DNA of 33,612 bases from Ettlia oleoabundans (taxonomy: Eukaryota; Chlorophyta; Chlorophyceae; Chlamydomonadales). Within the stretch, counting starts at the first letter, position 1, and the number at the start of each line of letters is the position of its first letter. The stretch is taken from the NCBI GenBank assembly GCA_019693395.1, contig JAAMXP010003573.1, positions 1 through 33,612 on the forward strand. The letters run 5' to 3'. The notes under the pieces are model-generated. The model saw only the letters and a list, made by a program, of their open reading frames with translations, was not told the origin of the DNA and made no database searches. Positions 9,253 through 24,975 of this stretch are shown piece by piece. The translations under genes and the position numbers were made by a program.

Positions 9253-10919
9253 ATGGCGGCTGGACCCCGCACCGCCTCGATCAACTCGCTGCCCGACTAT
9301 GTGTTCGTGAGAGTGCTGTCCCAGCTGTCTCTAAAGGAGAGGCGCGCTGACTCTTTCCCGGCCGAGCCGCCGTGATACAGGGTCGCCTTTACTTCCAACC
9401 AGCCGACGGGGGCGGCACCGGCCGTTCCGGGCCACTCTGTGCTTGGGCTGCTGTGTCATAGAAAAGTGGTGGACGTTGCACACGTCTCGGGTTATACTAC
9501 TACAACTGCAGGCATCGGTCAGTCCCTGTGGTGTGCCACCGGTGGTGCATTCTCCGCAGCTGCTCAAAACTGTTGAAGTGACTCTTCATGGGAGCAAGGC
9601 TGTGCCTAATGCGCAAGCCTTCTCTCACTGGTTCCTGCGTTGGGCAGCTCAGCATGTGCAGCGGCTTATACTAGCAACAATGGCAATGGATACCACGGGT
9701 GACAAGCAGACGGAACAGGCTATGATTATGGTCCTAGCGGCATGCGCAGCCGCTGGTGTGCTGAGCGAGCTCCAGCTTTGGACCGCGGCCTTTCAGGGTG
9801 GCTATGGCTGCATCCGCTGCCATGCGTAGCCTGCGGAGCTTGCACCTTGAGAGTGAGGATGGTGGCTTGGTGTTGGCAACGTCACTCAAGCCGCTGTCCG
9901 CTCTTCAAGAGCTGTGGCTGGGAAGGTTAAGCATGCAACTCCAGCCATCAGCCAGCCTGCCGCATTCGCTGACCAAGCTGCACCTGGAAGGTCTTGGTGA
10001 CGAAGTCACGACCCCGTCAGAGCAGGTGAGCTCGGTGCAGTTGCAGTTGCATCTTTTTGCAGCCAGGATGGCAGCCGTGCATGATTTGCATGATGTGCAA
10101 CCAGCATGGGTCGTTCTCGTCTGTGTTGCACACAGAAACATCCTGTGTTGAGTACTGAATTGCGCAGCACATGTATGTCGCGCAACTTACTCATGCAGGT
10201 AACAGCCCTTCCTCAGCTCAAGAGTTTGGGCCTGGGTTCGGCAGCAATTGTCAGCTCAGGCTACTCCCAGCTCACACTCCTCACTGCCCTGACAAACCTG
10301 GAGGTCAAGGACTGCCTCCACCTGCCAGCATGTCTGCCCCAGCTGACCGGCCTGGAAGCGCTTATCATAGATGATTTGGGGGGTATCATCCACTACAGCG
10401 ATCCTCCTGACGATAAACCTGCCAGGATCGTCAGGGATGCGCTGCCACGGCTTACGCGCCTGACATCGCTGGCGCTCGATGTGCTGCCGGGGCCTCCCAC
10501 CCAGCTGGCATGTCTGGCTCGGCTGCGCAGCTTTTTCTGGCTGGGTTCTGAGGGCCCTGTGCGTCACCCTGGCCTTTGCTTGCCTGGCGGCGTTTGGCTG
10601 GAAAATTTGCAGCAGCTGGTGGCCACCGCCAGTCATCTCCAACAGACTGCCAGAACTTGCCGCAGCCCACTGCTTGCAGCATTTGGACTTGCGTTTCCCG
10701 CACGATAGCAGCCCGTCCCTCCCTCCCAGCATCTTTGGCTGGGTAGCACTGCGACCATCTCTCACCCATCTGTTGCTGGAAGATGACGGTAACAAGGTGG
10801 CCAGCATGCTGAACAGCATCTTGCAGGTGCAGCGTCAAAGCCCAGGCCTGCATATCGAGTTTTGGCAGAGCTTGTTTGCGTCAGGCTCTCCTTTCAGCTT
10901 CAACTGTTCGCGCACGTAA
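9253..10919 (+). pseudogene. F-box/leucine-rich-repeat protein, copy 2, frame-disrupted
   Basis: This is a tandem paralogue of copy 1 with the same exon plan: 9253-9341 (INSLPDYVFVRVLSQL), 9512-10025 and 10199-10919 (TAA). Shared stretches such as HSLTKLHLEG, LPQLKSLGLGSA and LPRLTRLTSLALD show the repeats. Three frame breaks appear against copy 1. First, about 10 bp is missing after VCHRW in the F-box at 9541-9546. Second, one base is gained near 9811-9815, giving CHA-stop in the old frame. Third, two bases are lost between about 10625 and 10655. The intron 1 donor reads GCGCGC where copy 1 has GTGCGC. The start was chosen by alignment with copy 1. With three shifts and a weakened donor, a full-length F-box/LRR protein is unlikely. 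Transcript data could reveal altered splicing. Confidence 0.7.
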
Positions 10920-11041
10920 TTTTATCACGTTCAGTGTGTTGTTAAAGGCTTATTTGCTGACTCATTTGCTTGGGGCTTGCAGCCATCAATGCTTGCCTGC
11001 TGGTGTTTGATGCACAAACTTTAACCGCTCGAACACATGGC

Positions 11042-11046
11042 TGTAA
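11042..11046 (+). terminator. Candidate poly(A) signal of F-box copy 2
   Basis: TGTAA lies 122 nt after the stop codon of copy 2, within the 633-bp convergent region before the RBR ligase stop. Otherwise 10920-11552 holds no recognisable gene. Confidence 0.45.
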
Positions 11047-11320
11047 CAGGCGCGAACATTGCTACAGCACCGTTGCCAGGTTGAACGCGCTTGGACGCAC
11101 CTCAGAAGCTGTTTGGCAACAAGGGGCCGGTCAGGCACGGACAGACCCTGACAGACTAAGGCAGGCATGACTGGTAAAATTGTCACGGCAGCCGCGTACT
11201 AAGTGTCTTGAAGCTAACTTATACCTGAATCATCCCGTGCCCGGCGTTGCAGCAGCTGTACGCTGACTTGTGGTTCCAGCTTGTTATGAGTTTGCTGGTC
11301 ATGGTTCACGCGGTGCCAAA

Positions 11321-11325
11321 TTACA
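11321..11325 (-). terminator. Candidate poly(A) signal of the RBR ligase gene
   Basis: TTACA on the plus strand (TGTAA on the minus strand) lies about 230 nt past the RBR ligase stop codon. Confidence 0.45.
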
Positions 11326-11552
11326 AGTTCATAGGTTTGCAGTGTGCATGCACTACATTTTGGATACTGTACAGCGTTCTGGAGGATCTGACCATGGGAT
11401 TGAGCTTTGGTGCCCAGTCGAGCAGCGACACCAAGCAGGCAGGGAAACACGGCGTTCGCATGCGGCAATTGGCCAGCAACACCAACCGACACGTCAGTAG
11501 GAGGCAATAGAGCGGGATACGGTAAGATACGGTGGGTTGTATCAACTCCAAT

Positions 11553-14227
11553 TTAGGCATACCACCACTGGATCGGCAGCATTTGCCTGGCCAGCGCTGC
11601 CAAGTCAGGCATATGGGCGAAGGCAGGCGGGGGAGGCGGCTGAGCCAACGCAGCTGCCATGGCTGCGGCTCCCATCGCCGCTTCTGCCGCCGCTGCTGCG
11701 GCTGCACCTGCCGGTCCCGCCCTGGCCGCAGCCGCTGGCTGGGCCGCCTGCGCTGGGTGGTGGCCCTGCTGTCCCTGCTGACCCGGATGCCGCTGCCGCC
11801 GCGCTCTGCGCAGCTCTGCCCTCTGCTGTGCAAACTGCTGGGCACGTGCCTCTGCCTGTCCCTGCAATCCTGCCTGCAGCTGCTGCTCCCGTGCACGTGC
11901 CTGCGCACCCAGCTGCTGTGCCACTGCAGGAGGTGGGTGGAGCCACTGCTCCGCTGCTGGCTTGCAGGTGCAGTAGTGGCTGGATCCATGCTTCTTGCTC
12001 TTGCCGCACGAGTAGCAAAACACCGCGCCGCAGTGGCAGTGCATATGCGAGCAGCCCTGCAAGCAGGGGAGAGCGGCACAGCTGGGGGGTCAGCCACGTG
12101 GAATTGCAACAACTACAGTGAGCTCAGCTGGTGCAAGGCCACCAAGCTGCAGCATCCGCGGCAACTGGTGAAACCTGCTCACTCTTTTGCATCCGGTTGC
12201 ACGATGGGCATCAGCTTGAAGCTGCCGTGCGCAATGCGGCATACAATACCCTCATCCACCTGCCCGTTTTTTATTCCGAGTCCCACATCCCCCCACCCAA
12301 CCACCGTCACCACCACCTACACACACACCTGCGTGCGCTCCACCATCTGCCCGCAACCAGGGCAGCGCCTGAGCCCCTCCTGCTCCGCCAGCTCCAGCAC
12401 CGCCTGGTCCTCCTTGCTGCGCAGCGCACCCGGCTGAGCCTGAAAGGGCAGCCACAGAGGGGTGGCAGGCAGGCAAGCAGGCAGAGGCCGGCAGGTTGGC
12501 AACTAGCTTGCACATCAATTTTCCCTTGACAGTCAGATGCGCAACTTACACATGGCTTATGAATCACAAGCAATCATGCCCTCATCTGCTTGCGCCCATC
12601 ATCAGTCCCTCCTAGTGCCCCCTCCCCCCTCACCTGGTATTGCTGGCATGTCATGCCCTCATGCCACGCAACACCACAGTTGGCACACAGCTGCTGGTTG
12701 CAGTAGGGGCACTCCATCGCCGTGTCGGAGCGCTTGTCGTCGGCAATGAGCAGCTGGGAGCACCGCTTGTTGGGGCAGAACAGCCGCGCACCCTCGCCCA
12801 CTGCCGCTTCTGCCTCCATCTGAAGTGCATGAAAAGAGCAGAGGGAGGAGGCATTAGGACAAGGGTTGGAGTAACTGAAACTTAACACTGCAGCACGCTT
12901 AGGGGCTTCAAGGCAGTTGAGTACAGGCTGGTGGCCAGCTTCTAGTAGAGGCACAGGCTCCAGCAGAGAGGAACCGCTGTGCAGCTTTGTACTGCGGACA
13001 TTCCAAGCACACATAAACGCTAGTGCCCTTTGCCTCATCATCAAAAGTCAAAGTCAAAAACGCAGTTTCGAAAAGAAAGCAAGTGGACGTGCCATCATCA
13101 GAGCCAACCGTGGTGGGGGCAAAAGCAATAAGCCTGCCTATCCTTGACCCACCTTGCCCAGAGTGATTTGCTCCTCGGGAGTTAGGACCAGCCCGCACTC
13201 GGCGGCACTGATGGGCTTCTTGCAGTCAGGCAGCGGGCAGAGAACCGGGAACACTCGGTCTGTGACCTTGCCTGATATGTACTCGCGCAGGCAGGGCAGG
13301 CAGAAGCGGTGGCCGCACACGACTGCAAGTGGCAAGACAGGGAGGGCCAGGTGGAAAGACCGAATGATGTGTAACAAGTCAAGATCAGAATTTTCACGCG
13401 CCTGCATTTAGAATGCAGGCAGGCAGTGTTGGTGACGACTGCAAAGCTGTGGAGGTGTGGCGGTGAGCAGAGGCTGAAGGAGTTTTAAGTCACCTTGCTT
13501 GACCTACCAGCCGGCGGTAACCCCATATCAGTGCAGGACATCACAGGGCAGCGCCACTCACCAAAGGAGTGCATCATGGCTCCTTCATCTTCAAAGCAGA
13601 TGGAGCACGGGCCTTGTTGCGCCTGCTGCTCCCTTTCCTCCAGCTGCTGCTGCAGCGCTGGCTGCCCTGCCTGTTCCTGCTGCTGCTCCCGTTGCGTCCC
13701 TCGATGAAGCTGCCGCTCATGTCGCCGCTCTTGCTGCTGCTGCACCTGCAGCTGCCGTGCCTGAATCTCGACTTGCTGCACATCCTGCCGCCAAGGATAT
13801 CGAGGGGGTGCATCCCGGTCACCTGCAGGAGCTTCTCGTCGCCGCCGCCGCTTCACTGGCGGTGAGACCGGAAAAGGCTGCATATTTTCGTCATGGATGC
13901 CTGTCAAGTCGACTGCAAAAGCTCCGCCACCATTCAGCGGCAAATCCCATGCCGCCCCTGCAGCCTTTGCACGCGCTGCAGTCGTTGTTGCCGCTGCCGC
14001 CGCCGCCCGCCCCATCCTGACTGGCTGACTTCCCACCAGGTCTACAAAATCCGTCTCAGCGTCATCGCGACGGCGCCTTCGTGAGCTGGCGGGCTGCAGG
14101 TGCAAGCACACTAATGACTGTCGGCAGCGGCGAAACACACAGGAGCGGTGGCAGGCGCGCTGTATCTCACCTGGACACTCTCCACCAACCCACTCGTCAG
14201 GTCAATGACGTCGTGGGCCCCCGTCAT
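11553..14227 (-). CDS. RBR-type E3 ubiquitin ligase with N-terminal SUMO-interaction-like motifs
   Basis: RBR (RING1-IBR-RING2) ligases take ubiquitin from an E2 onto a RING2 cysteine, then pass it to the substrate. Exons in transcript order are 14227-14171, 14093-13562, 13322-13153, 12819-12634, 12439-12329 and 12056-11553 (519 aa). RING1 spans 182-230 (C182, C185, C199, H201, C204, C207, C225, C230). IBR spans about 268-311 (FCPNKRC, ECPYC, CANC, WHEGMTC). RING2 spans 341-383: CPGC, then GCSHMHC with the predicted catalytic Cys354, then FCYSCG. The IBR wording resembles plant RBR proteins of the RSL1 group. The N-terminus has VIDLT (7-11), FVDLV (35-39) and AVDLT (79-83), which fit SUMO-interacting motifs, and basic runs at 23-28 and 100-105 that look like nuclear signals. 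A Gln/Glu/Arg-rich segment before RING1 may form a coiled coil. The tail is Ala/Gln-rich, then Pro-rich. The first ATG sits about 134 bp after a TATA-like box. Confidence 0.9.
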
Positions 14228-14360
14228 TCCACCAAAGTGCAGGGGCCGCGACTGTGGATTGGAACTGGTTGAAACTGTTCGTGTGCGCTGGCCGAGCTTG
14301 GGGCAAAAACGCCGGCTCTGTTGAGAGCCAAAACGACGGGCGCAAGGGAAGTAGCGGATG

Positions 14361-14368
14361 CTATATAG
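14361..14368 (-). promoter_or_regulatory. TATA-like box of the RBR ligase gene
   Basis: CTATATAG, a palindrome, is flanked by GC-rich DNA and lies 134 bp upstream of the RBR ATG on the minus strand. The spacing would give a 5' UTR of roughly 100 nt. The strand is assigned from the downstream gene. Confidence 0.45.
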
Positions 14369-14479
14369 GGGGCCAGTCCGCCGTGTACTGCGCCTACTCG
14401 GCGGCGGCTAATGCAAGGCAGAGCTTTATGCTGAATTGGTACGTTAACTGTGGACTGCCAAATCCCTGTTGCCACCCAA

Positions 14480-14484
14480 TTACA
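14480..14484 (-). terminator. Candidate poly(A) signal of DHX15
   Basis: TTACA on the plus strand (TGTAA on the minus strand) lies about 280 nt past the DHX15 stop codon and upstream of the RBR promoter. The 537-bp spacer 14228-14764 therefore holds the DHX15 3' UTR and the RBR promoter. Confidence 0.45.
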
Positions 14485-14764
14485 GGTTGTGCGAAAGATA
14501 TCAGGGGTGCGCCGGCGTATGGACACCAATAATAACCAGCGCCGTTTGAAGTGCGCAACGCAACGGAAGCGGGAAAGGAGTGTGGCCAAACATGAAAGGG
14601 GCGATGCCTTGAAGGTATCTGCTGTGCTGAATGATTGTACAAGAGGGGCCATGCAAGGCTGCAGGCGGCATCCTCACTCCTTGCGGCTTCAATGCCGGGT
14701 TTGGACCAACCGGAGTAGCAGTGCTTGGCCGTTTCCCAACAATTGCAACACCTTGTTGCACCCG

Positions 14765-20105
<5,341 letters not shown>

Positions 20106-20459
20106 GCTGCAATGCTGCGCAGCCACGCCCGGCCGCCACCACCGCCACTAAGTTGGGCGCCTCCCTTTCTCGTCAGCACACGCTGCGCTGCGCCTTCTAT
20201 GCGCCGTGCGGCAGCCCGTCAGGGCTGCAATACGAGCGCAAAGGCCGATGAGGGATGCCCGGAGTGGTGAATGGAGCCTGATCGCAACGCAGAGGGTGAA
20301 AGCGTCAGAAGTATGATCTCCCAAAATAGCAAGAAACACCTGCAGCCTGCATTTACAAGCACCTGGGTCCTGAAGCGTGCTGGGCGCCCTCAGCAGCACA
20401 CCCAGATGAAAGCGGCTTCGCGGCTTCCAGCGCGATTTTTTCGCTTCACCTGTGTCGCC
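20106..20459. promoter_or_regulatory. Shared divergent promoter region (DHX15 / NADP-MDH)
   Basis: Just 354 bp separate the two start codons, so both 5' UTRs and core promoters lie here. I see no TATA box or CCAAT pair that I would assign. Bidirectional promoter activity is inferred from spacing alone. Confidence 0.5.
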
Positions 20460-23400
20460 ATGCAGCAGGTAGCGCCCTCCACGGCCTTCATCGGCACGGC
20501 TGGTGCCTTCGGGGCACCCACCAACAGGGCAGGTGGGAGTAATCGGGGATAGCGCCCCCTGCCTGCGATTTGGCGGTTCTTCCTTCTTGCAAGCACTCAA
20601 TTGGATCATTCACGCCTATTGCTGCAGGGAAGCCCCGCAGAACGGGCCTGGTCTGCAGGTCGCAGCGGCAGGATGCTCAGGCTCGCCCGCAGGGCGTGGT
20701 CACCCGCAGGTGAGCGGTGGCTGCCCGTCTGCATTGAACGGATTTCCAAACGGCTTTGGCGCGCAACTGCGCGCAGTCCAACCCTGCCGTCCCGCCTGCG
20801 CCTTGCTTCCGCCTGGCACGCTGGGTGCGACGGAGTCAGGGGAAGGCAGCCCAGGCGCGCCTAACACACATTTTGAAGCACCTAGCATAGCATCGTTCCT
20901 GCAGGCGTTTTCCTCTCCGCTAGCCCCATTGGTCCCCCGGCGTCCTTGGAAGAAAACCCAGACGGCTTCCACCTGCCATTTCACCGCTTCCTCACCTCCC
21001 TGCCCACTGTGCAGTACTGCTACCCTAGATGCTCCGGTTGAGGAGAACTACCAGAGTCTGTGGACAGCCTCGTATGACTTTGGCAAGGTATATTCACGTA
21101 GCAGCAGCAAGCCCCTCCTGCCTGACTCAAACACCAGTAGATATGCTCGTGATACAACTGGGGCTACAATCGCGCATGCTGCCTTTGCGGCACCGGCAAC
21201 CAAAGTTTTGGCGTTCTTGTAAATCCACTACATAACAGCACAGGCCTGCTTCCCTGCAGTATCTCTTAGCGCTTGCTGTTTTGAAAACCACTTCCCCCCG
21301 CCTTGTGATTCTGTCGCAGGAATCTCCCGAGCTGACCAAGAACTGGAAGAAGACAATGAAGGTGGCTGTGACAGGAGCAGCAGGTCAGATTTCCAACCAC
21401 CTCCTCTTCATGTTGGCCTCCGGCGAGGTATTTGGACGGGACCAGCCCATCCAGCTGCAGCTGCTGGGGTCAGAGCGGTCACGGGAGGCGCTGGAGGGAG
21501 TGGCCATGGAGCTGGAGGACAGGTGGGCCTGCCACAGTGGCACTGGCTGAGTTGCAGAGGGAGTTTCGAAATCGACCAGCAGCTGGGGCCATTCCTTAGC
21601 CACGAGCGTCTTGCGACAGCTTACAACAGCTGTGCAGCTGGGCAATGGTGACCAGTGAACGGGTGGTTGATGCGCAGTCCAGCCGGTTGCATTGGTATGA
21701 AACATCCAGGCGGACCTTCCTTTGTGCGACAGCAGCTGCTGTCGTTGGATTGTGTTCCACCCTCTGGGGACTAGAAGGAGGAGTAAGAATTACACTACAC
21801 ACCCACAGCCCTTGCCCAAATTCTGGCTTTCCCTCCCCTGTGCAGCCTGTACCCGCTGCTGCGCAAGGTGCAGCTGGGCATTGATCCTTACAAGGTGTTT
21901 GAGGACGCAGACTGGGCGCTTCTCATTGGTGCCAAGCCCCGCGGCCCAGGCATGGAGCGCAAGTGCGTATTAGTCGCTGCAGCCACACTTGGCTTTCTGC
22001 CTGCACACTGGGACGGGCCAGCTTCTATGAATGGCTTTCAATCGTTTGCTCCTGTACATCAGCAGCTGCTTTGTCTTACATTTGCGCCCCACCTCCCTTC
22101 AGTTCCTAGTGAAGTTCAAGGAGTGATCCACCCAACACTCCTGCTTCTCCTCCTGTCACCTGCCATGCAGGGATCTGCTTGATATCAACGGCCAGATCTT
22201 CCAGGATCAGGCCCGTGCCCTGAATGACGTGGCCTCCCGCGACTGCAAGATGCTGGTGGTGGGCAACCCCTGCAACACCAATGCGCTCATTGGCCTGGCC
22301 AACGCGCCAGACCTGCCCAAGCGTAACTGGCATGCGCTGACGCGCCTGGATGAGAACCGTGCCAAGGTGTGAGTGTTTCATGCCGCGGGCTGCGCCGCCT
22401 GAAAGGCGACACCCTGTGATAATTTGGTGCCAATGTGACATTGGTTGGTGGCAGGTCATGGCGGTGCTGGGCACATACTTGAGCGCAACTTGTGTTCATA
22501 AGTTGCAATGGCATTTATGGAAGACCTTTGCTCCCACCCTTGTGTTATGCAGTGCCAGCTGGCACTCAAGTCTGGCAAGTTCTATACCAGCATCACCAAC
22601 ATGGCTATCTGGGGCAACCACTCCACCACCCAGGTCTGGCCCAATTTGTTGCCCCAAATTTGATATGCATGCTGTGGAGACATGTTTGCCTCTCCATGTA
22701 TTGACTGTTTGCTCCCTGCGCTGCTGTGTTGCCCACCCACACAATGTCAAGCAGGTGCCCGATTTTGTGAATGCCAAGATCGGTGGCAAGCGTGTTCCCG
22801 CGGTCATCAAGGACACCAAGTGGCTCAAAGAGGAGTTTACGCCCAAGGTGTGTGGGATAACAGCAGGTAGTGGGAGTGACAACACCAGACTTTCCTGGGG
22901 GTGGCTCTGACTTGTTGGGTTTTGGGGCAGCATGTGTCCTTCTGGTCTGGTGTTCATGATGCACTGCTGCAGCTGGTCGATGGGTTTTAGGGCGGCGATC
23001 ACTTCTGGATAAGTTTGCTGCGTCATTGATTGATCTGGCTGATTGCCGCCTGCAGGTGGCCAATCGCGGCGGTGCGCTGATCAAGAAGTGGGGCCGCTCC
23101 TCTGCAGCCTCCACCGCTGTTTCCGTCGCCGACCACCTACGCAGTCTGTACACCCCTACCCCTCCTGGTGACTGCTTCTCCACCGCTGTCTACACGGAGG
23201 GCAACCCCTACGGCATTGATGGTGAGCGCGTCCAGCGGCTGCCTTTGCCTGCCTGGCTACCCGACAGCCCGCACGCTTGGCCTCCTGGTGGCGAGTTTGT
23301 GCCACTCAGGCCATGACCTCTCTACCCTGTCAGTCCGCAAATTGCTCATTGGCTATTTTTGTTGCACTGCTCCCCCTGGCCCACGTGCTTGCAGAGACGC

Positions 23401-23891
23401 TGGTGTTCTCCATGCCCTGCCGCTCAAACGGTGACGGTGACTATGAGGTCATCGATGACTTTGTGATTGACGACTGGCTGCAGGCAAAGATCAAGGTGGG
23501 TGCAGCATGGATATGCATGCGGCTGCGCGTCTCCATGTGCACCACCAGCGCATGCAGCACAGGGGCAGCGGAAGATACTTGCGCTGCAAATGCCGCTCAA
23601 GATAACCCTTCAACATGCGTCATAAGGCCTGCCAATCATTTCTGTTTGTGCCGTTCTGCCCTTAGCTCATGAAAGCTGGCTCAGCCCCTTGCGTCGGCCT
23701 GCCCAAGCATGCCCTGCTCTGCTCTGCCATGCGTTACATCAGGACCAAGCAAATGGGTTGTTTGCTGCTGCGTGCAGGAGACTGAGGCGGAGCTTCAGAA
23801 GGAGCGTGACTGCGTGGGCCACCTTATCCCCGGCGCGGAGCGTGCTGTGTGCATGATCACAGAGGACACCATGCTGCCTGGCGAGAACTGA
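20460..23891 (+). CDS. NADP-dependent malate dehydrogenase, chloroplast
   Basis: This enzyme reduces oxaloacetate to malate with NADPH in the stroma, exporting reducing power through the malate valve. Eleven exons give 432 aa: 20460-20532, 20628-20709, 21015-21087, 21320-21522, 21846-21962, 22171-22366, 22553-22633, 22755-22847, 23056-23221, 23395-23495 and 23778-23891. Exons 1-2 encode a Ser/Thr/Ala/Arg-rich transit peptide starting [10 protein letters not shown]. The nucleotide-binding motif GAAGQISN starts at residue 95. GSERS (126-130) marks NADP preference. Catalytic Asp243 (RLDENR) and His271 (WGNHST) are present. The C-terminal extension keeps the two regulatory cysteines, Cys407 and Cys420, before EDTMLPGEN. 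The N-terminal cysteine pair of land-plant enzymes is absent: the segment reads [12 protein letters not shown]. That suggests thioredoxin control by a single C-terminal disulfide, as known in Chlamydomonas. A frame open through intron 2 (20710-21014) was not used as coding. Confidence 0.93.
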
Positions 23892-24305
23892 GGAGGATGC
23901 TGAGTGCGCTTGTCAGCCATGTCTCACGCTTTGGCACCCCTGTCTACCTGCCACCAGGCAGATGCCCCGGAGGCATGCAGTCAGCCGCGCACCCCTGTTG
24001 GCCTGAGGCCATGCATGGTATGCCTGCAGTTTTGCTATTTCCTGGTGCCCTGCCTGTCTGCCTTGGCGTTGCATGGCCATCTTGCCACTGTCGACTTGCA
24101 CATGAGTACAGTGTGTTCTCGCACCCATACCATCCCCACGCCTGGCTGCTGCCGCCGGAACGCCACCCACGCAACAGAGCCAGCTGCTGCCTGAGGCGCA
24201 GCGCTCCCAACCCCCAAGGAATGGAACATTTAAAGTAAAAGCTAGATCTGCCCCAACCAATCCGGTTTTTTCACTGTCCTGCTACACTTTCTCCTGTTGT
24301 GCTCC

Positions 24306-24467
24306 ATGGGCCCGCTGCCTTTGTTTCGGATGGCTTTCGACGCCTTCGCTCGCCGTTTTATATCGGCCGTCCTTGATGGATGCGATTTTATGTTGTATAT
24401 TGGCATTACTGTAACTCTTGCTGGAGGATATCCTGTTATCAAATGGTGGTCTCGTAAGCGAGAGTAA
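24306..24467 (+). other. Small open reading frame, 53 codons, one possible membrane segment
   Basis: An ATG-to-TAA frame of 53 codons encodes a protein with an aromatic-basic start (FRMAFDAFARRF), a hydrophobic stretch (FMLYIGITVTLAGGY) and a basic end (KWWSRKRE), a shape seen in small organellar membrane proteins. A CCAAT sequence lies 45 bp upstream. Against it, the candidate NADP-MDH poly(A) signal falls inside it, third-base GC is lower than in neighbouring exons, and I recognise no family. It is listed only as a possibility. Confidence 0.15.
24410..24414 (+). terminator. Candidate poly(A) signal of NADP-MDH
   Basis: TGTAA lies about 520 nt past the NADP-MDH stop codon, the only such pentamer I noticed in this spacer. 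It lies within the small open frame, so only one of the two readings is likely right. Confidence 0.4.
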
Positions 24468-24975
24468 GCGCGTGGTATGCTAGAGGCCTGCAGTGTGGCG
24501 GGAGTGGTTGGCCTGGCGGCGGAGTGACCTTGGTGGTGAGCCCTGGTAATCTCTCCCGATCGGAGCCGACTCGCTGATCCCCTGAGTTTGTCAACGTTCA
24601 GTAATGTACGTTACTATCATAGCGTGGATAGGCCAACTATAGCTGCAGCTGTGTGCCCTGCTGGCGCCTTCTGCGGCCTGCTCCCCCTTTGTGATCTGCG
24701 ACTTCCTCGCTACAGAATTAAACTCGGTGCAATTCTCCTCAGCTTCCACCTTGTGCGGCGGGACGCGGAGGAACGAAGACTACTCACGAAGTTGTTGGGA
24801 TCGATGACCGCAGCCTAGCAGACCTCTTGTCCTGTAGGGCTAGTGGATTTCGTGCAGCCAGCCTGGCCGACTTCCTGGGAGGAATTGTTCAGTGGCAGGT
24901 GGCGCCAGGAGCGGCGGGGGCGGGGCACGGAATAGCAGGAGGCGCCAGCCCCACCTGCAGTAACCGGCAGCTGCG

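Larger units (their letters stand above)
23892..24975. other. Spacer between NADP-MDH and the long unknown gene
   Basis: This 1.08-kb stretch contains the NADP-MDH 3' UTR and the promoter of the gene starting at 24976. A TGTAA lies at 24410-24414 and a small open frame at 24306-24467. No tRNA-like fold or TATA box was recognised. Confidence 0.5.

Noticed and set aside
11321..12112. Minus-strand open frame overlapping the last RBR exon in another frame
   Set aside because: It is a shadow of the real exon, rich in Arg and Ser, with no domain similarity.
11532..12437. Long plus-strand open frame of about 300 codons opposite the RBR gene
   Set aside because: It is antisense to RBR exons 5-6, is made of Cys/Arg/Leu-rich low-complexity sequence from a CTG/CAG-rich tract and matches no family. 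The minus-strand reading has intact RING2 and proper splice sites.
20106..20126. Upstream extension of the DHX15 start
   Set aside because: The extra codons begin with GTG, not ATG. The first true ATG is at 20105.
20503..21222. Long open frame across the second NADP-MDH intron
   Set aside because: The frame is open by GC bias. The family-like start [10 protein letters not shown] and the splice phases 20532/20628 and 20709/21015 give a normal transit peptide and total length.
24242..24442. Minus-strand open frame of 66 codons after NADP-MDH
   Set aside because: It has no family similarity, no splice extension and lies in a probable 3' UTR.
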